Origin: Blastococcus colisei
Lineage (GTDB): Bacteria > Actinomycetota > Actinomycetes > Mycobacteriales > Geodermatophilaceae
Length of the DNA: 64,000 nucleotides
Reading direction: 5' to 3'
Assembly: GCF_006717095.1 (NCBI RefSeq)
Contig: NZ_VFQE01000001.1
Location: 2,418,001-2,482,000 of the forward strand
Of the stretch, positions 18,479 to 27,500 are shown one piece after another (position 1 is the first letter of the stretch; every line of letters begins with the position of its first letter). Position numbers and translations under genes: made by a program. Under the pieces are notes generated by a model. That model was not told the origin of the DNA and did no database searches. It worked only from the letters and a program-made list of their open reading frames with translations.

Positions 18479-19888
18479 TCAGCGGTAGCAGTAGGAGTCC
18501 GAGGAGGCGTCCCCTCCCTGCAGGCGCACCTGGTGTGCCCGCCGGCCGCGGAAGTCCGTGTCGTGCGGGAAGAACCGTTCGTCGATGCGGAGCCCGCCGG
18601 CCGACGGGTCGGTGTCGATCTTGGCCATCCACGCCCCGACGCCGTCGGGGAAGAACTGGTCGTCCCAGGCGCCGTACAGCGAGTTGGTGACGTAGATGCG
18701 CCGGCCGTCGCGGCTCACCTCCACCATCTGCGGGCCTCCGGCCAGATGCTCCGACGGCGCGGCCGGGTGCGCCGTCCGGCGGACGATCCCACCGAGCTGG
18801 ACCGATCCGACCTCACGCGGACCGGAGGGGTCGGACACGTCGAACTGCTTGAGCTCGCCGGTGCCCCAGCAGGAGACGTACAACATCTGGTCGTCGACGG
18901 ACAGGTCGATGTCGCTGATCAGCGGGGGAACCGCGCCGAACGGTTGGAGTGCGGGCGGCAGGTCGGCCGGATCCGCAGGCTCGGGGGGCACCGTGATGAC
19001 CTTGTCGACCTTCCATCCATCGCCGTCCCGGTGCCAGCGCCACACCGATGCGGACAGGTCGGCGGTCGAGACGACGACGCCGGCGAATCCCCAGGTGGCC
19101 TCGGGGTCGTGCGAGGGCCGGAGCTCCAGCACCATCTGGTGTTCGGAGCCGAGGTCGACCGTCTGCAGGTTCCGCCCCTCGGCCAGGTCCCAGAAGTGGA
19201 GCCGGTGCCCGTACTTCTGACCGAGCAACAGTTCGGGCACGAGGCCCTCCTCGATCATCGAGGGCGTGCCCCATTCGCTGGACACGAGGACGTTCTGCTG
19301 CAGGTGCCACCAGGCGTCGTAGGCCAGGTACTGCGGTCCGCGGTCGGTCTCCCACGCGCGGAGGACATCGAACGTCGCGTGGTCGAGCAGCGCGATGCCG
19401 CCCGGCCCGTCGTCCTGCCCGGCCCCGCCGAGGCAGGTGAGGAAGACGCCGTCGGGCCCGCAGTGCAGCGTGTGCGGCCTGGAGTACCCGGCGCGCTCCG
19501 CGAGTTCCGCCGCCTCGATGGTCTTGTGCAGGCGCGGTGAGCGCAGATCGGGGTGCGTGTCGTAGACGTGGATGCGAGAGCTGCGCAGTCCGGGCAGCAG
19601 CAGGAAGCGACGTTGCAGTCCGTCACTGCCCATGTGGTGGCCCTCGTGCATGAGCGCGCTGGAGCAGGCGTTCCAGCCGAAGTGATGCAGCTCGTCGCCG
19701 GTCGTGGGCAGGTCCTCCCAGCCGACGACGCGGCCGTAGTCGTCGGAGATCTCGTCGACGTCGACGACGGCCAGGGCGTCCGGGAGCGTCCCGGCACGGT
19801 CGAACGCGACCACGTAGGCCAGCTGCTCGATCGGGGCGGCGATGGCCTCGGCCGGGCTCCGGTAGAAGGTCGGGTCGGTGATCGTCAT
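18479..19888 (-). CDS. SBP56 selenium-binding protein / methanethiol oxidase family
   Basis: 469 residues from ATG 19888 with AGAGGGGGACAC upstream. Family blocks: SPAEAIAAPIEQLAYVV, HHFGWNACSSALMHEG near 70, RPHTLHCGPDGVFLTCLG near 150, SEWGTPSMIEEGL near 210, GHRLHFWDL near 235, SDIDLSVDDQMLYVSCWGTGEL near 350, and a C-terminal RRAHQVRLQGGDASSD. Members oxidise methanethiol to formaldehyde, hydrogen peroxide and hydrogen sulfide, using His-rich metal sites in a propeller fold. The CSSA motif keeps only the first of the two cysteines seen in CSSC-type members. Divergent from a rhodanese-type regulator and sulfane-sulfur genes, which suits H2S production. Activity is inferred from family. Confidence 0.88.
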   Translation of the reverse strand: MTITDPTFYRSPAEAIAAPIEQLAYVVAFDRAGTLPDALAVVDVDEISDDYGRVVGWEDLPTTGDELHHFGWNACSSALMHEGHHMGSDGLQRRFLLLPGLRSSRIHVYDTHPDLRSPRLHKTIEAAELAERAGYSRPHTLHCGPDGVFLTCLGGAGQDDGPGGIALLDHATFDVLRAWETDRGPQYLAYDAWWHLQQNVLVSSEWGTPSMIEEGLVPELLLGQKYGHRLHFWDLAEGRNLQTVDLGSEHQMVLELRPSHDPEATWGFAGVVVSTADLSASVWRWHRDGDGWKVDKVITVPPEPADPADLPPALQPFGAVPPLISDIDLSVDDQMLYVSCWGTGELKQFDVSDPSGPREVGSVQLGGIVRRTAHPAAPSEHLAGGPQMVEVSRDGRRIYVTNSLYGAWDDQFFPDGVGAWMAKIDTDPSAGGLRIDERFFPHDTDFRGRRAHQVRLQGGDASSDSYCYR

Positions 19889-20069
19889 GTGTCCCCCTCT
19901 GACGAGGCGGCTCACGGGCCACGCCGCGTGGTCGCCCGGGACGGTGGTGGGCGCTGAGCGGGTGTGTCTGGAGGTGTCACCCGGAGACCGACCCGGCGCA
20001 CACGCCCGGTGGATGCCGCCATGCTCCTCCTGCAGCCCCGTGGTGGGAAGAAGAGGGAAGGCGGCCTCG

Positions 20070-20095
20070 GTCAAGTGATCAAAAGACCACTTGAC
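20070..20095. promoter_or_regulatory. probable operator of the ArsR-rhodanese regulator
   Basis: Perfect inverted repeat GTCAAGTG-N10-CACTTGAC in the SBP56/ArsR divergent region. Arm length and spacing suit a dimeric winged-helix ArsR protein. TTGACA (20091-20096), overlapping the right arm, could be a -35 element. With AACGCT at 20114 as a weak -10, transcription would begin close to the ATG at 20126 (leaderless), so bound repressor would block it. Confidence 0.7.
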
Positions 20096-20125
20096 AAGCG
20101 GCGGCAGGAGGCCAACGCTCTCTCC

Positions 20126-20788
20126 ATGGGCAGCCGTGCCGCCAAGGACTCTCTCTTCGACGCCTTCGTCGAGACGGCGCGCGCGCTTGCCAGCGGTCGG
20201 CGAGCCGAGATCGTCGACGTCCTCAGCCAGGGAGAGCGGTCGGTCGATGAGCTCGCCGGGGAGGTCGGGCAGAGCCTGGCCAACACCTCACACCACCTGC
20301 GCACCCTCGCCCGCGCGGGGCTGGTGCACTCGCGGCGAGAGGGGACGCGGATCTACTACCGGCTCGCCAGCGACCGTGTGACCGAACTGTGGGCGGCCCT
20401 GCGGAGCGTCGCCGTCGAGCACGTCGCGGGCATCGACCGGCTGACCGAGGCATACCTGGGCGACCGGACCGATCTGCGGACCGTCGATCGGCGCGAATTG
20501 GCCGGCCTCGTCGCGGCCGGCGCGGTACTCGTCATCGACGTCCGGCCGCCCGCCGAATACGCCGCCGGGCACATCCCGGGGGCGCGCTCGGTCCCGCCCG
20601 ACGAGCTGCTGCGTCACCTCGGCGAGCTGCCGACGGACACCGAGATCGTCGCCTACTGCCGCGGACCGTACTGCGTCTACGCGGACGACGCCGTGCGCGC
20701 ACTGAGCCGGCACGGTCACCGGGCGCGGCGGTTGGAAGACGGATTCCCCGAATGGAGACGAGCCGGCCTGCCGGTGGCGGTCGGGTAG
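20126..20788 (+). CDS. ArsR-family regulator fused to rhodanese domain
   Basis: 220 residues. Residues 12-100 form the ArsR winged helix (ALASGRRAEIVDVLSQGERS, QSLANTSHHLRTLARAGLV, GTRIYYRLA). Residues 122-215 are a rhodanese domain (VLVIDVRPPAEYAAGHIPGA) with Cys178 and Cys183 in the active-site loop CRGPYC. ArsR relatives sense metals or persulfides through cysteines. The rhodanese domain could accept a persulfide on Cys178 and so sense sulfane sulfur directly. ATG 20126 was chosen for the family start; an AGGAGG lies 14 nt upstream, so the leaderless reading is also possible. Heads an operon with methyltransferase, MBL-rhodanese and MFS genes. Confidence 0.87.
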   Translation: MGSRAAKDSLFDAFVETARALASGRRAEIVDVLSQGERSVDELAGEVGQSLANTSHHLRTLARAGLVHSRREGTRIYYRLASDRVTELWAALRSVAVEHVAGIDRLTEAYLGDRTDLRTVDRRELAGLVAAGAVLVIDVRPPAEYAAGHIPGARSVPPDELLRHLGELPTDTEIVAYCRGPYCVYADDAVRALSRHGHRARRLEDGFPEWRRAGLPVAVG

Positions 20789-20799
20789 TGGAGGTTGCC

Positions 20800-21582
20800 A
20801 TGTCCACGACGTCCGACGTCCTCGTCGATGCCGGCGCACTCCGCGACCAGGTGCGGGAGAAGTACCGCGCGGTCGCGACCGATCCGGCCGGCCCGTTCCA
20901 CTTCCACACCGGCCGGGACCTGGCTCGGCGGCTCGGCTACGACGCCGGCGCCGTCGCTGCCCTGCCCGACCGCGCCGTCGAGTCGTTCGCCGGCGTGGCC
21001 AACCCCTTCCAGCTCCGCCGGCCGGCACCCGGTGAACGGGTCGTCGACGTCGGCTCCGGAGCCGGTTCCGACTCCTTCCTGGCCGCGCAGCAGGTCGGCC
21101 CCACGGGGCACGTCATCGGCGTCGACATGACTCCGGAGATGCTCGACAAGTCGACGGCGACCGCCGCGGAACTGCGGCTGGAACACGTCGAGTTCCGCGA
21201 GGGGCTGGCGGAGGCGTTGCCCGTGGAGGACGGCTGGGCCGACGTCGTCATCTCCAACGGCGTGATCAACCTCTGCGCCGACAAGCGCGCCGTGCTCTCC
21301 GAGATCCGTCGCGTGCTCGAGCCCGGCGGATGGCTGCAGTTCGCCGACATCGCCAACGGCCGCCCGGTGCCCGACGGAGCGCTGCGGGACATCGACCTGT
21401 GGACCGGCTAGATAGCCGGCGGGCTGCCCCGTGCGGGCTGGCAGAAGATCCTGACCGACATCGGATTCTCCGACATCGCCATCGGCGAGCCGGTGGACAC
21501 CTTCGGCGGAGCCGCGGGGGAGAAGAACGCGCGGGCCTACGAGGTCTACGGCTATCCCTTCCTCACCCGCAAACCGCGCTGA
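20800..21582 (+). pseudogene. class I SAM methyltransferase (ArsM-like) interrupted by in-frame TAG
   Basis: ATG 20800 has TGGAGG 6 nt upstream. Motif I is VVDVGSGAGSDSFLAAQQVG, followed by GVDMTPEML, then ISNGVINLCADKRAVLSEIR and RVLEPGGWLQFADI, as in arsenite-methyltransferase-like enzymes. At 21409-21411 the codon is TAG, yet the frame continues with normal sequence (IAGGLPRAGWQKILTDIGF) to a natural end at 21582. Relatives usually read DLWTGCIAGGLP here, so the stop replaces a conserved Cys. Truncation would leave 203 of 260 residues. Whether it is a mutation, an error or a recoded site is open. Substrate (arsenite or a thiol) is uncertain. Confidence 0.8.
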
Positions 21583-21629
21583 CGAGGCACGTCATGAGCA
21601 GCCCGGATCAAGGCCTCGAGGAGGCGACC

Positions 21630-23009
21630 ATGGGGATCGACGTGACGCCTGTGGTGGACGACGGGCTGGGCAACAGCGCCTACCTCGTCGACCTCGGCGA
21701 CGGCAGGGGGCTGGTGGTGGACGCCAGCCGGGATCTCCGCCCGGTGCGCGCCGCCGCGGAGCGGCGGGGACTGCACGTGGCCTACGCGGTGGACACCCAC
21801 GTGCACGCGGACTTCCTCACCGGCGCGGTCCAGTTGGCCGCCGACGACGGCGCCCAGGTGATCGCCTCCGCCCGTGGCCATCGGGAGTTCCCGCACGTCG
21901 GGCTGGACGACGGAGACGAGGTCGACCTGGGCGGGCTCCGGCTGCGGGCCCTCTTCACGCCGGGGCACACCGACGAGCACCTGGCCTACCTGCTGCTGGA
22001 CGGGCAGACCGCGGTGGGGGTGTTCAGCGGTGGCTCGCTGATCGTCGGATCGGCCGCCCGCACGGATCTGCTCGGCGCCGACCGGACCGACGAGCTGACG
22101 CGGGCGCAGTACCGGTCGCTGCAGCGGCTGACCGCCCTGGCCGACGACGTCGTCGTGTGGCCGACCCATGGCGCCGGCTCGTTCTGCTCTGCGCCCGCCG
22201 GGGACCGGCGCACCACCACGATCGGGGCGGAGAAGGCGGGCAACCCACTGCTCGCCGCACCCGATGAGGACGCGTTCCTGGCCGCGCTGCTGGGCTCGCT
22301 TGGCAGCTACCCCGCCTACTTCTCCTGGCTCGGCGAACTCAACCGTCGGGGGCCCGACGTCCTGGACGCCCCGTCCGCAGGCCGGCTGACGCCGCTGTCG
22401 GTCCCGACCGTGGACCGTCTCCGGGAGAGCGGCGCGGTGGTCGTCGACGTCCGGCCGGTGTCCGACTTCTCGGACGGGCACGTCCCCGGTGCTCTGTCGA
22501 TCCCGTTGCGTCCGCAGTTCGCCACGTGGCTGGGCTGGCTGGTCTCACCCGGCACTCCGCTGGTCGTCGTGCGCGATCCCGATCAGGACCCCGAGGAGGT
22601 CGCCTGGCAGGCGCGCAAGGTGGGCTACGACCAGCTCGCCGGAGAACTCGCCGGAGGCATGAACGCCTGGCGCGAGGCCGGCGCGGCGATCCGAAGCATT
22701 CCGCTGGTCACCACCGAGCAGTTGCCGGACATCGATTCCGGCGACCTGGAGATCCTCGACGTCCGGCAGGACAGCGAGTTCCGGTCCGGCCACGTACCCG
22801 GGGCCCGGCACGTCGAGCTCGGCACCCTCGCGAACCGGGCGGCCCAGTTGCCCGCGCGCCCGACGGTCGTGATGTGCGGCCACGGAGAACGGGCGATGGG
22901 CGCGGCCAGTCTGCTGGCACGGGCGGGGAGGTCTCAGGTGACCGTGCTGGCCGGCGGACCGCGGGACTGGTCGACCGCCACGGCGCGGCCGCTGGTCGCC
23001 GGCGGGTGA
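21630..23009 (+). CDS. metallo-beta-lactamase-fold hydrolase with two rhodanese domains
   Basis: 459 residues from ATG 21630, behind GAGGAGG with 6 nt spacing; ATG 21594 is possible. The MBL domain (1-245) shows THVHADFLTG and TPGHTDEH, but FSGGSL where persulfide dioxygenases have TGD, so the usual third iron ligand Asp is missing. Rhodanese 1 (about 265-360) lacks an active Cys; rhodanese 2 (about 370-455) has it in VVMCGHGERAM. Related fusions oxidise or transfer sulfane sulfur, as in CstB and PDO-rhodanese proteins. In an operon with a rhodanese-type regulator, opposite SBP56, it fits detoxification of H2S-derived persulfides. Confidence 0.85.
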   Translation: MGIDVTPVVDDGLGNSAYLVDLGDGRGLVVDASRDLRPVRAAAERRGLHVAYAVDTHVHADFLTGAVQLAADDGAQVIASARGHREFPHVGLDDGDEVDLGGLRLRALFTPGHTDEHLAYLLLDGQTAVGVFSGGSLIVGSAARTDLLGADRTDELTRAQYRSLQRLTALADDVVVWPTHGAGSFCSAPAGDRRTTTIGAEKAGNPLLAAPDEDAFLAALLGSLGSYPAYFSWLGELNRRGPDVLDAPSAGRLTPLSVPTVDRLRESGAVVVDVRPVSDFSDGHVPGALSIPLRPQFATWLGWLVSPGTPLVVVRDPDQDPEEVAWQARKVGYDQLAGELAGGMNAWREAGAAIRSIPLVTTEQLPDIDSGDLEILDVRQDSEFRSGHVPGARHVELGTLANRAAQLPARPTVVMCGHGERAMGAASLLARAGRSQVTVLAGGPRDWSTATARPLVAGG

Positions 23010-24346
23010 GCAGCGGCAGGAACGCCGCGGAGGAGGGGGCCGCCCCGCGCACGGTCGCGACAGCCGGGCCACCCCGCCTCGGCCTGCGGGAGAACGCCGC
23101 CCAGTTCGCCCTCCTGGTCGCGGTCAACGCCCTGGTCGGAGGCATGCTCGGCCAGGAGCGCACGGTCCTGCCGCTGCTGGCCGAGCGCGAGTTCGGCTTG
23201 ACCGCCTACACCGCCGTTCTGACCTACATCCTGGCGTTCGGACTGGCCAAGGCCGTCACCAACTACCTCGCCGGCGCCTGGTCGGACCGGTACGGGCGCA
23301 AGCCCGTGCTGGTGGCGGGGTGGATCGTCGCCGTGCCGGTGCCGCTGCTGCTGATCTGGGCGCCGTCCTGGGGCTGGGTCGTGGCCGCCAACGTGCTGCT
23401 CGGCATCAGCCAGGGGCTGACCTGGTCGACCACTGTGATCATGAAGATCGACCTCGTCGGCCCCGCACGTCGGGGCCTGGCCATGGGGTTCAACGAGGCC
23501 GCCGGTTATCTCGCCGTCGCCGTCACGGCGCTGGTCACCGGCTACCTGGCCGCGGCCCATGGACTGCGACCGGAGCCGTTCTTCCTCGGCATCGCCTACG
23601 CAGCGCTCGGCCTGGGCCTGTCGACCCTCGTCGTCCGGGAGACGATCCAGCACGCCCGCTCGGAGGCGGGTGCGCACGTTCCCCGCGCCGACGGTCTGCA
23701 CGACCACCTGCACGAGGAACTCACCCAGCGGCAGGTGTTCGTCCAGACCAGCTTCCGGGAGCCCGCGTTGTCCTCGGCCAGCCAGGCCGGGTTGGTCAAC
23801 AATCTCAACGACGGGCTGGCCTGGGGGCTGTTCCCGGTGCTGTACGCCTCCTCCGGTCTCGGCGTCGGCCGTATCGGCGTCCTCGCCGCCCTCTACCCGG
23901 CGGTATGGGGCTTGGGCCAACTGGTCACCGGCGCCCTGTCGGACCACTGGGGGCGTAAGCCGTTCATCGTCGGCGGCATGCTGCTGCAGGCTGCTGCACT
24001 GGCGCTGGTCGCCGTCGGCGACGACTTTCCTGTCTGGGTAGTGGCCGCCGTCCTGCTCGGCGCGGGTACCGCGATGGTCTACCCCACGCTGCTCGCCACG
24101 ATCGGGGACGTCGCTCACCCGCGGTGGCGGGCCCGCTCGGTGGGCATCTACCGGCTGTGGCGGGACGGCGGCTTCGCCGTCGGCGCCCTGCTGGCCGGCG
24201 TGCTGGCCGACCTGTACGGCATCCGCGCTGCGGTCTGGGTCGTCGCCGCGCTCACCGCCGTCTCCGGCGCTGTGGTTGCGATGCGGATGTACGAGACCCA
24301 CCACCGCCGCACGGGCGTGCCTCGCCCGGCCGATCCAGTCGGCTGA
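23006..24346 (+). CDS. MFS transporter
   Basis: 446 residues from GTG 23006, whose GTGA overlaps the stop of the MBL-rhodanese gene. Twelve hydrophobic helices in two halves; the motif-A loops are GAWSDRYGRKPVL (about 92) and GALSDHWGRKPFI (about 312). A ~50-residue charged loop containing HDHLHEE lies between helices 6 and 7. The SNARE/ERTVLP-type N-terminus (GQERTVLPLLAEREF) recalls drug or metal exporters of the MFS. Operon position suggests export of the compound handled by the methyltransferase or rhodanese enzymes. Substrate unknown. Confidence 0.87.
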   Translation: MSSGRNAAEEGAAPRTVATAGPPRLGLRENAAQFALLVAVNALVGGMLGQERTVLPLLAEREFGLTAYTAVLTYILAFGLAKAVTNYLAGAWSDRYGRKPVLVAGWIVAVPVPLLLIWAPSWGWVVAANVLLGISQGLTWSTTVIMKIDLVGPARRGLAMGFNEAAGYLAVAVTALVTGYLAAAHGLRPEPFFLGIAYAALGLGLSTLVVRETIQHARSEAGAHVPRADGLHDHLHEELTQRQVFVQTSFREPALSSASQAGLVNNLNDGLAWGLFPVLYASSGLGVGRIGVLAALYPAVWGLGQLVTGALSDHWGRKPFIVGGMLLQAAALALVAVGDDFPVWVVAAVLLGAGTAMVYPTLLATIGDVAHPRWRARSVGIYRLWRDGGFAVGALLAGVLADLYGIRAAVWVVAALTAVSGAVVAMRMYETHHRRTGVPRPADPVG

Positions 24347-24395
24347 GTGCCCCGGTGACTCGAGAGCCGCCGACGCCCGCGGAGGAATTGGAACC

Positions 24396-24488
24396 CTAGG
24401 CGTGGTCGGCGACCCCGCCCACGCCCTCCTCCGTGGCGCAGTGGGCACAGCAGAAGAACCGGCCGTCGCCCTCCACGCCGTGTCCCAT
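24396..24488 (-). pseudogene. C-terminal fragment of a small Cys/His-rich protein
   Basis: The frame ending at TAG 24396 reads MGHGVEGDGRFFCCAHCATE then EGVGGVADHA. FCCAHCA resembles the metal-binding end of small metallothionein-like or TRASH-type proteins. No ribosome-binding site precedes the ATG at 24488, and repeat B begins at the next base, so the fragment was probably cut at the repeat. Confidence 0.5.
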
Positions 24489-24522
24489 GTGTTCGAGGGG
24501 CGACTTGTTACATGTGCACACG
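24489..24522 (+). repeat. dispersed hairpin repeat, copy B
   Basis: GTGTTCGAGGGGCGACTTG then TTACATGTGCACACGG. Arms CATGT/ACATG and outer CCGTGT/ACACGG (24478-24523) can pair. It lies between the converging MFS and NACHT-like genes. Confidence 0.75.
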
Positions 24523-24577
24523 GTTCGCGCCAGGTCGGAGTCTGTCGCACACAGGCGGAGAAATATGTCGCTGACGG

Positions 24578-27500
24578 TCAGCGGCGGGCCCGGTGCGCCA
24601 TGTCCGCCCAGAACCTACGAAGGTCCTCGGGCAAGGTGCCCTGCCAAGGGGCCGCACGTCGTCGAAAATGGCTGCGGCCGAGCAACGTCTGCTGTCTCCG
24701 GCAGAATGCCTCACTCATCTCGGCCCGGTAAGACTGGATGCCCTTCGGTGGATAGGGACACAACTCGAAGGGGCATCCGCCGGCGCAGTTGGAGCCGGGT
24801 TGTACTGCACTCGCGTCGCCGGCCGAACGGTTGGGGTCGAGCGGTGAGCGCTCGCGCTCCAGACAAGGCGGAAGGTCCGGCCGGTTGGCACGCTCAAGGC
24901 GTGGCTCGCGGTCGATGGAGCGCTGTCCGCGGTCAGCGAGGCTGAGCAGCAGGAGTACGTCGGCGACGAGCTGCTGGGCACGCGGGGCCAGGGAACTCCA
25001 CCCCGTGGACGGCGGGATCCAGAGGTTGTGCTTGCGGGGGGCTCCTGGCTGCTTGTTGCGGGAGCCGATCTTCGACGTGACGCCGAAGACGTCGATCCAG
25101 ATGAAGCGCTCCGGCTCACGTGACTCCAGGGCGAGGATGGCAAGCTCCGCGGCCTCCTTGACGAACGGATGCTGGCGGTCCACAGTGCTCCGGCGGTCAG
25201 CGTCGGCAGTCCGGTCTCTCTTGGTCCCAGCCGACTGGAGCCAGTGCCGGATCCGAGTGTCGGGATCGGGACTCCATGCCACCTTTCGCTTGTCCCGGCG
25301 AGCGTTTCGGGGGCGGTCGACGTCGACCACACCGTCGTCCGGCAGAGACCAAAGGGTGAGGGCGTGGAGCAATGTTAGCTGGCCGGCCCAGAATTTGGTG
25401 CGCTTGAGGAGCTCTGCGGCCTGCTCCACCAAGAACGACCGCGCCTCGACCTCCGCGTACGGGTGTCTGCGCCTGCGGTTCGCCGCGTACGTGAAGCCTT
25501 GGGCCAGCGCCACCTCGACCGAGATGGGCAGCCGTAGCTCACGGTCGCCGACCGGGGTCGCGCCCACCCGCCTGACCCACTCCATCAAATTCTTCTGCGC
25601 GTCCCCCAGCGTCTTCTGGGCCTCCTCCGCTGTGGTGGTCGCCCCTCTGCTGCCTGGGCTCACGGAACCGAACAGCAGCGGAGCCAGCCAGGCAGACATG
25701 ATCCGCAGACGCCACCACTGCTCGGAATCAGGATTCTCGTCGTCGTGCAGTGACGCGATCTCGTCGTGCAGCGCCGCCTCAAAATCTTTGTCGAGCTGAC
25801 GGAATGCCCCGTGTCCACTGACCCCCAGTTCCTGGGCGACAGTGTGTCGGACGGCGTAGGACGCCGACTCCCGCCAGCCGATCTGGAAGAGAGCGTGGTA
25901 CGCAGGGGACACCAACTCGGAGAATTCCCTGCGCGCCGCTCGTCGGTCGATCTGCCGGGCGGCATCCCCAAATCTGCGGACGAGGCCGATCTTGGCCTCC
26001 TCCAGCGTGCGCTGGTCCGACGCTGTGAACGTGCCCCAGGCTTCGCTCACGCTCCGCGCGATGTCGTGGTGCTGCGGAGCGTCGAGCACGCTGTCAATTT
26101 CCAACGCCGCGGCGAACATGTCGAGCGCCTTGTTGTCCTTGCGCCGGGACGCCCTCTTCACGAGAGCCGAGACCAGGTCGCGCAGACGGGCAAGCTCCAC
26201 GGCGTCGTCTCCGGTTATCGGGTTGTCCGCGCTGAGCCCGCCCGCACCTATGTCCGGCCCCGCGCGACGCCGCGACATCAGGACCAGGGCGATCAGCAGC
26301 TCCCGGCCCGGGCGTTTCGGGGCCCGGAGGGCGGCATCCCTGAAGTCCTTGCTCACGATCACTTCGTCGAGCAACAGCGAACCGAGGTAGGCCTGGAGGA
26401 TGCTGTGGTCGAACCGCACTTCTTCACCGCGAGCTTCGAGCAGTCCGAGCCGGCTGGCCCAGGAGGCCGCGAGGCGGATCTGCACGGGGCGGATGTCGCG
26501 ACTCTTGAGGAGGGCGGTCACCCGCGAACGGAGCGCCTCGTCCTCGAGGATCTCCTCTTCGTCGTCGCTGTCCTGGGAATGACGCTGGGACTCCTCGGAG
26601 TCGTCGTCGCGCTCGTCGCTCCGACCGTCCCCGCTCCCGTCCTTCATGTGCACGACGTCGGAGTACTTCACCTCCAAAGAGTCGCGTTTCAGTCCCTCGA
26701 TGGCCAGGGCCGCCGTAAGGGTGACGGTGACCAGACGCTCGTCCCGGGTCAGCGGGATTTCCGGCAGGAGGTGGCCGTGGATGAGTGCCCACAGCCACGT
26801 GTCCAGCAGGTTCAGCCGGAGCGCCGAACGGTCCAGGTTCCGCGTGTTCACGCCGCGCGCCTTGACGCCGTCGGTCAAGTGCTGAAGCAGCCCCCTGTCG
26901 TGCAGCTCGCGCGTGATCCTCAGGTAAATGGGTGATTCGGCAATGTCCGCAGTCTCGACGATCCAGTCCAGTCGCTGGCGATCGCCCGCGGCGTCGCGCC
27001 GCTCCAGGTACCCGAGGGATTCGGACTTGCTCAGGGGTTCCAGCTCGAAGATCGCGGCATCCGACCCGCGGAGGGTGTCGTGCGGTCGAGACGCAATGAC
27101 CAGCGGCAGCTTGTCCCGGCGTGCGCGGCGGATGCCGACGCGGACCATCGCCTCACGGTCGTCGTCCGCGCCCTGGTCGCTCAGTGCTTCTTCCATGCCG
27201 TCGGCCAGGACCACGATGCGGTCGTGCTTCCGGAGGTAGCGCCACGCCCGCTCCGCCTCGCCTTGCGAGAGGACCGACTCCTCGATTTCGGACAGGAACT
27301 GCCTCCGTGCCAAGCCCTGGAAGTCGAGCACGCCCTTGTCGGCGTCGCGGAGTCGCACGGGCACCGGAACGGCTTTCCGCGACGCCAGGATGCGGGTCAG
27401 CTCCACGATCACAGCCGTCTTCCCGGCGCCGACGCCGCCTAGAAGGATGTGCGGGCGGCGATCGTCACTGTTGCGGAGGTCGTCAATGATCACTTCGCAG

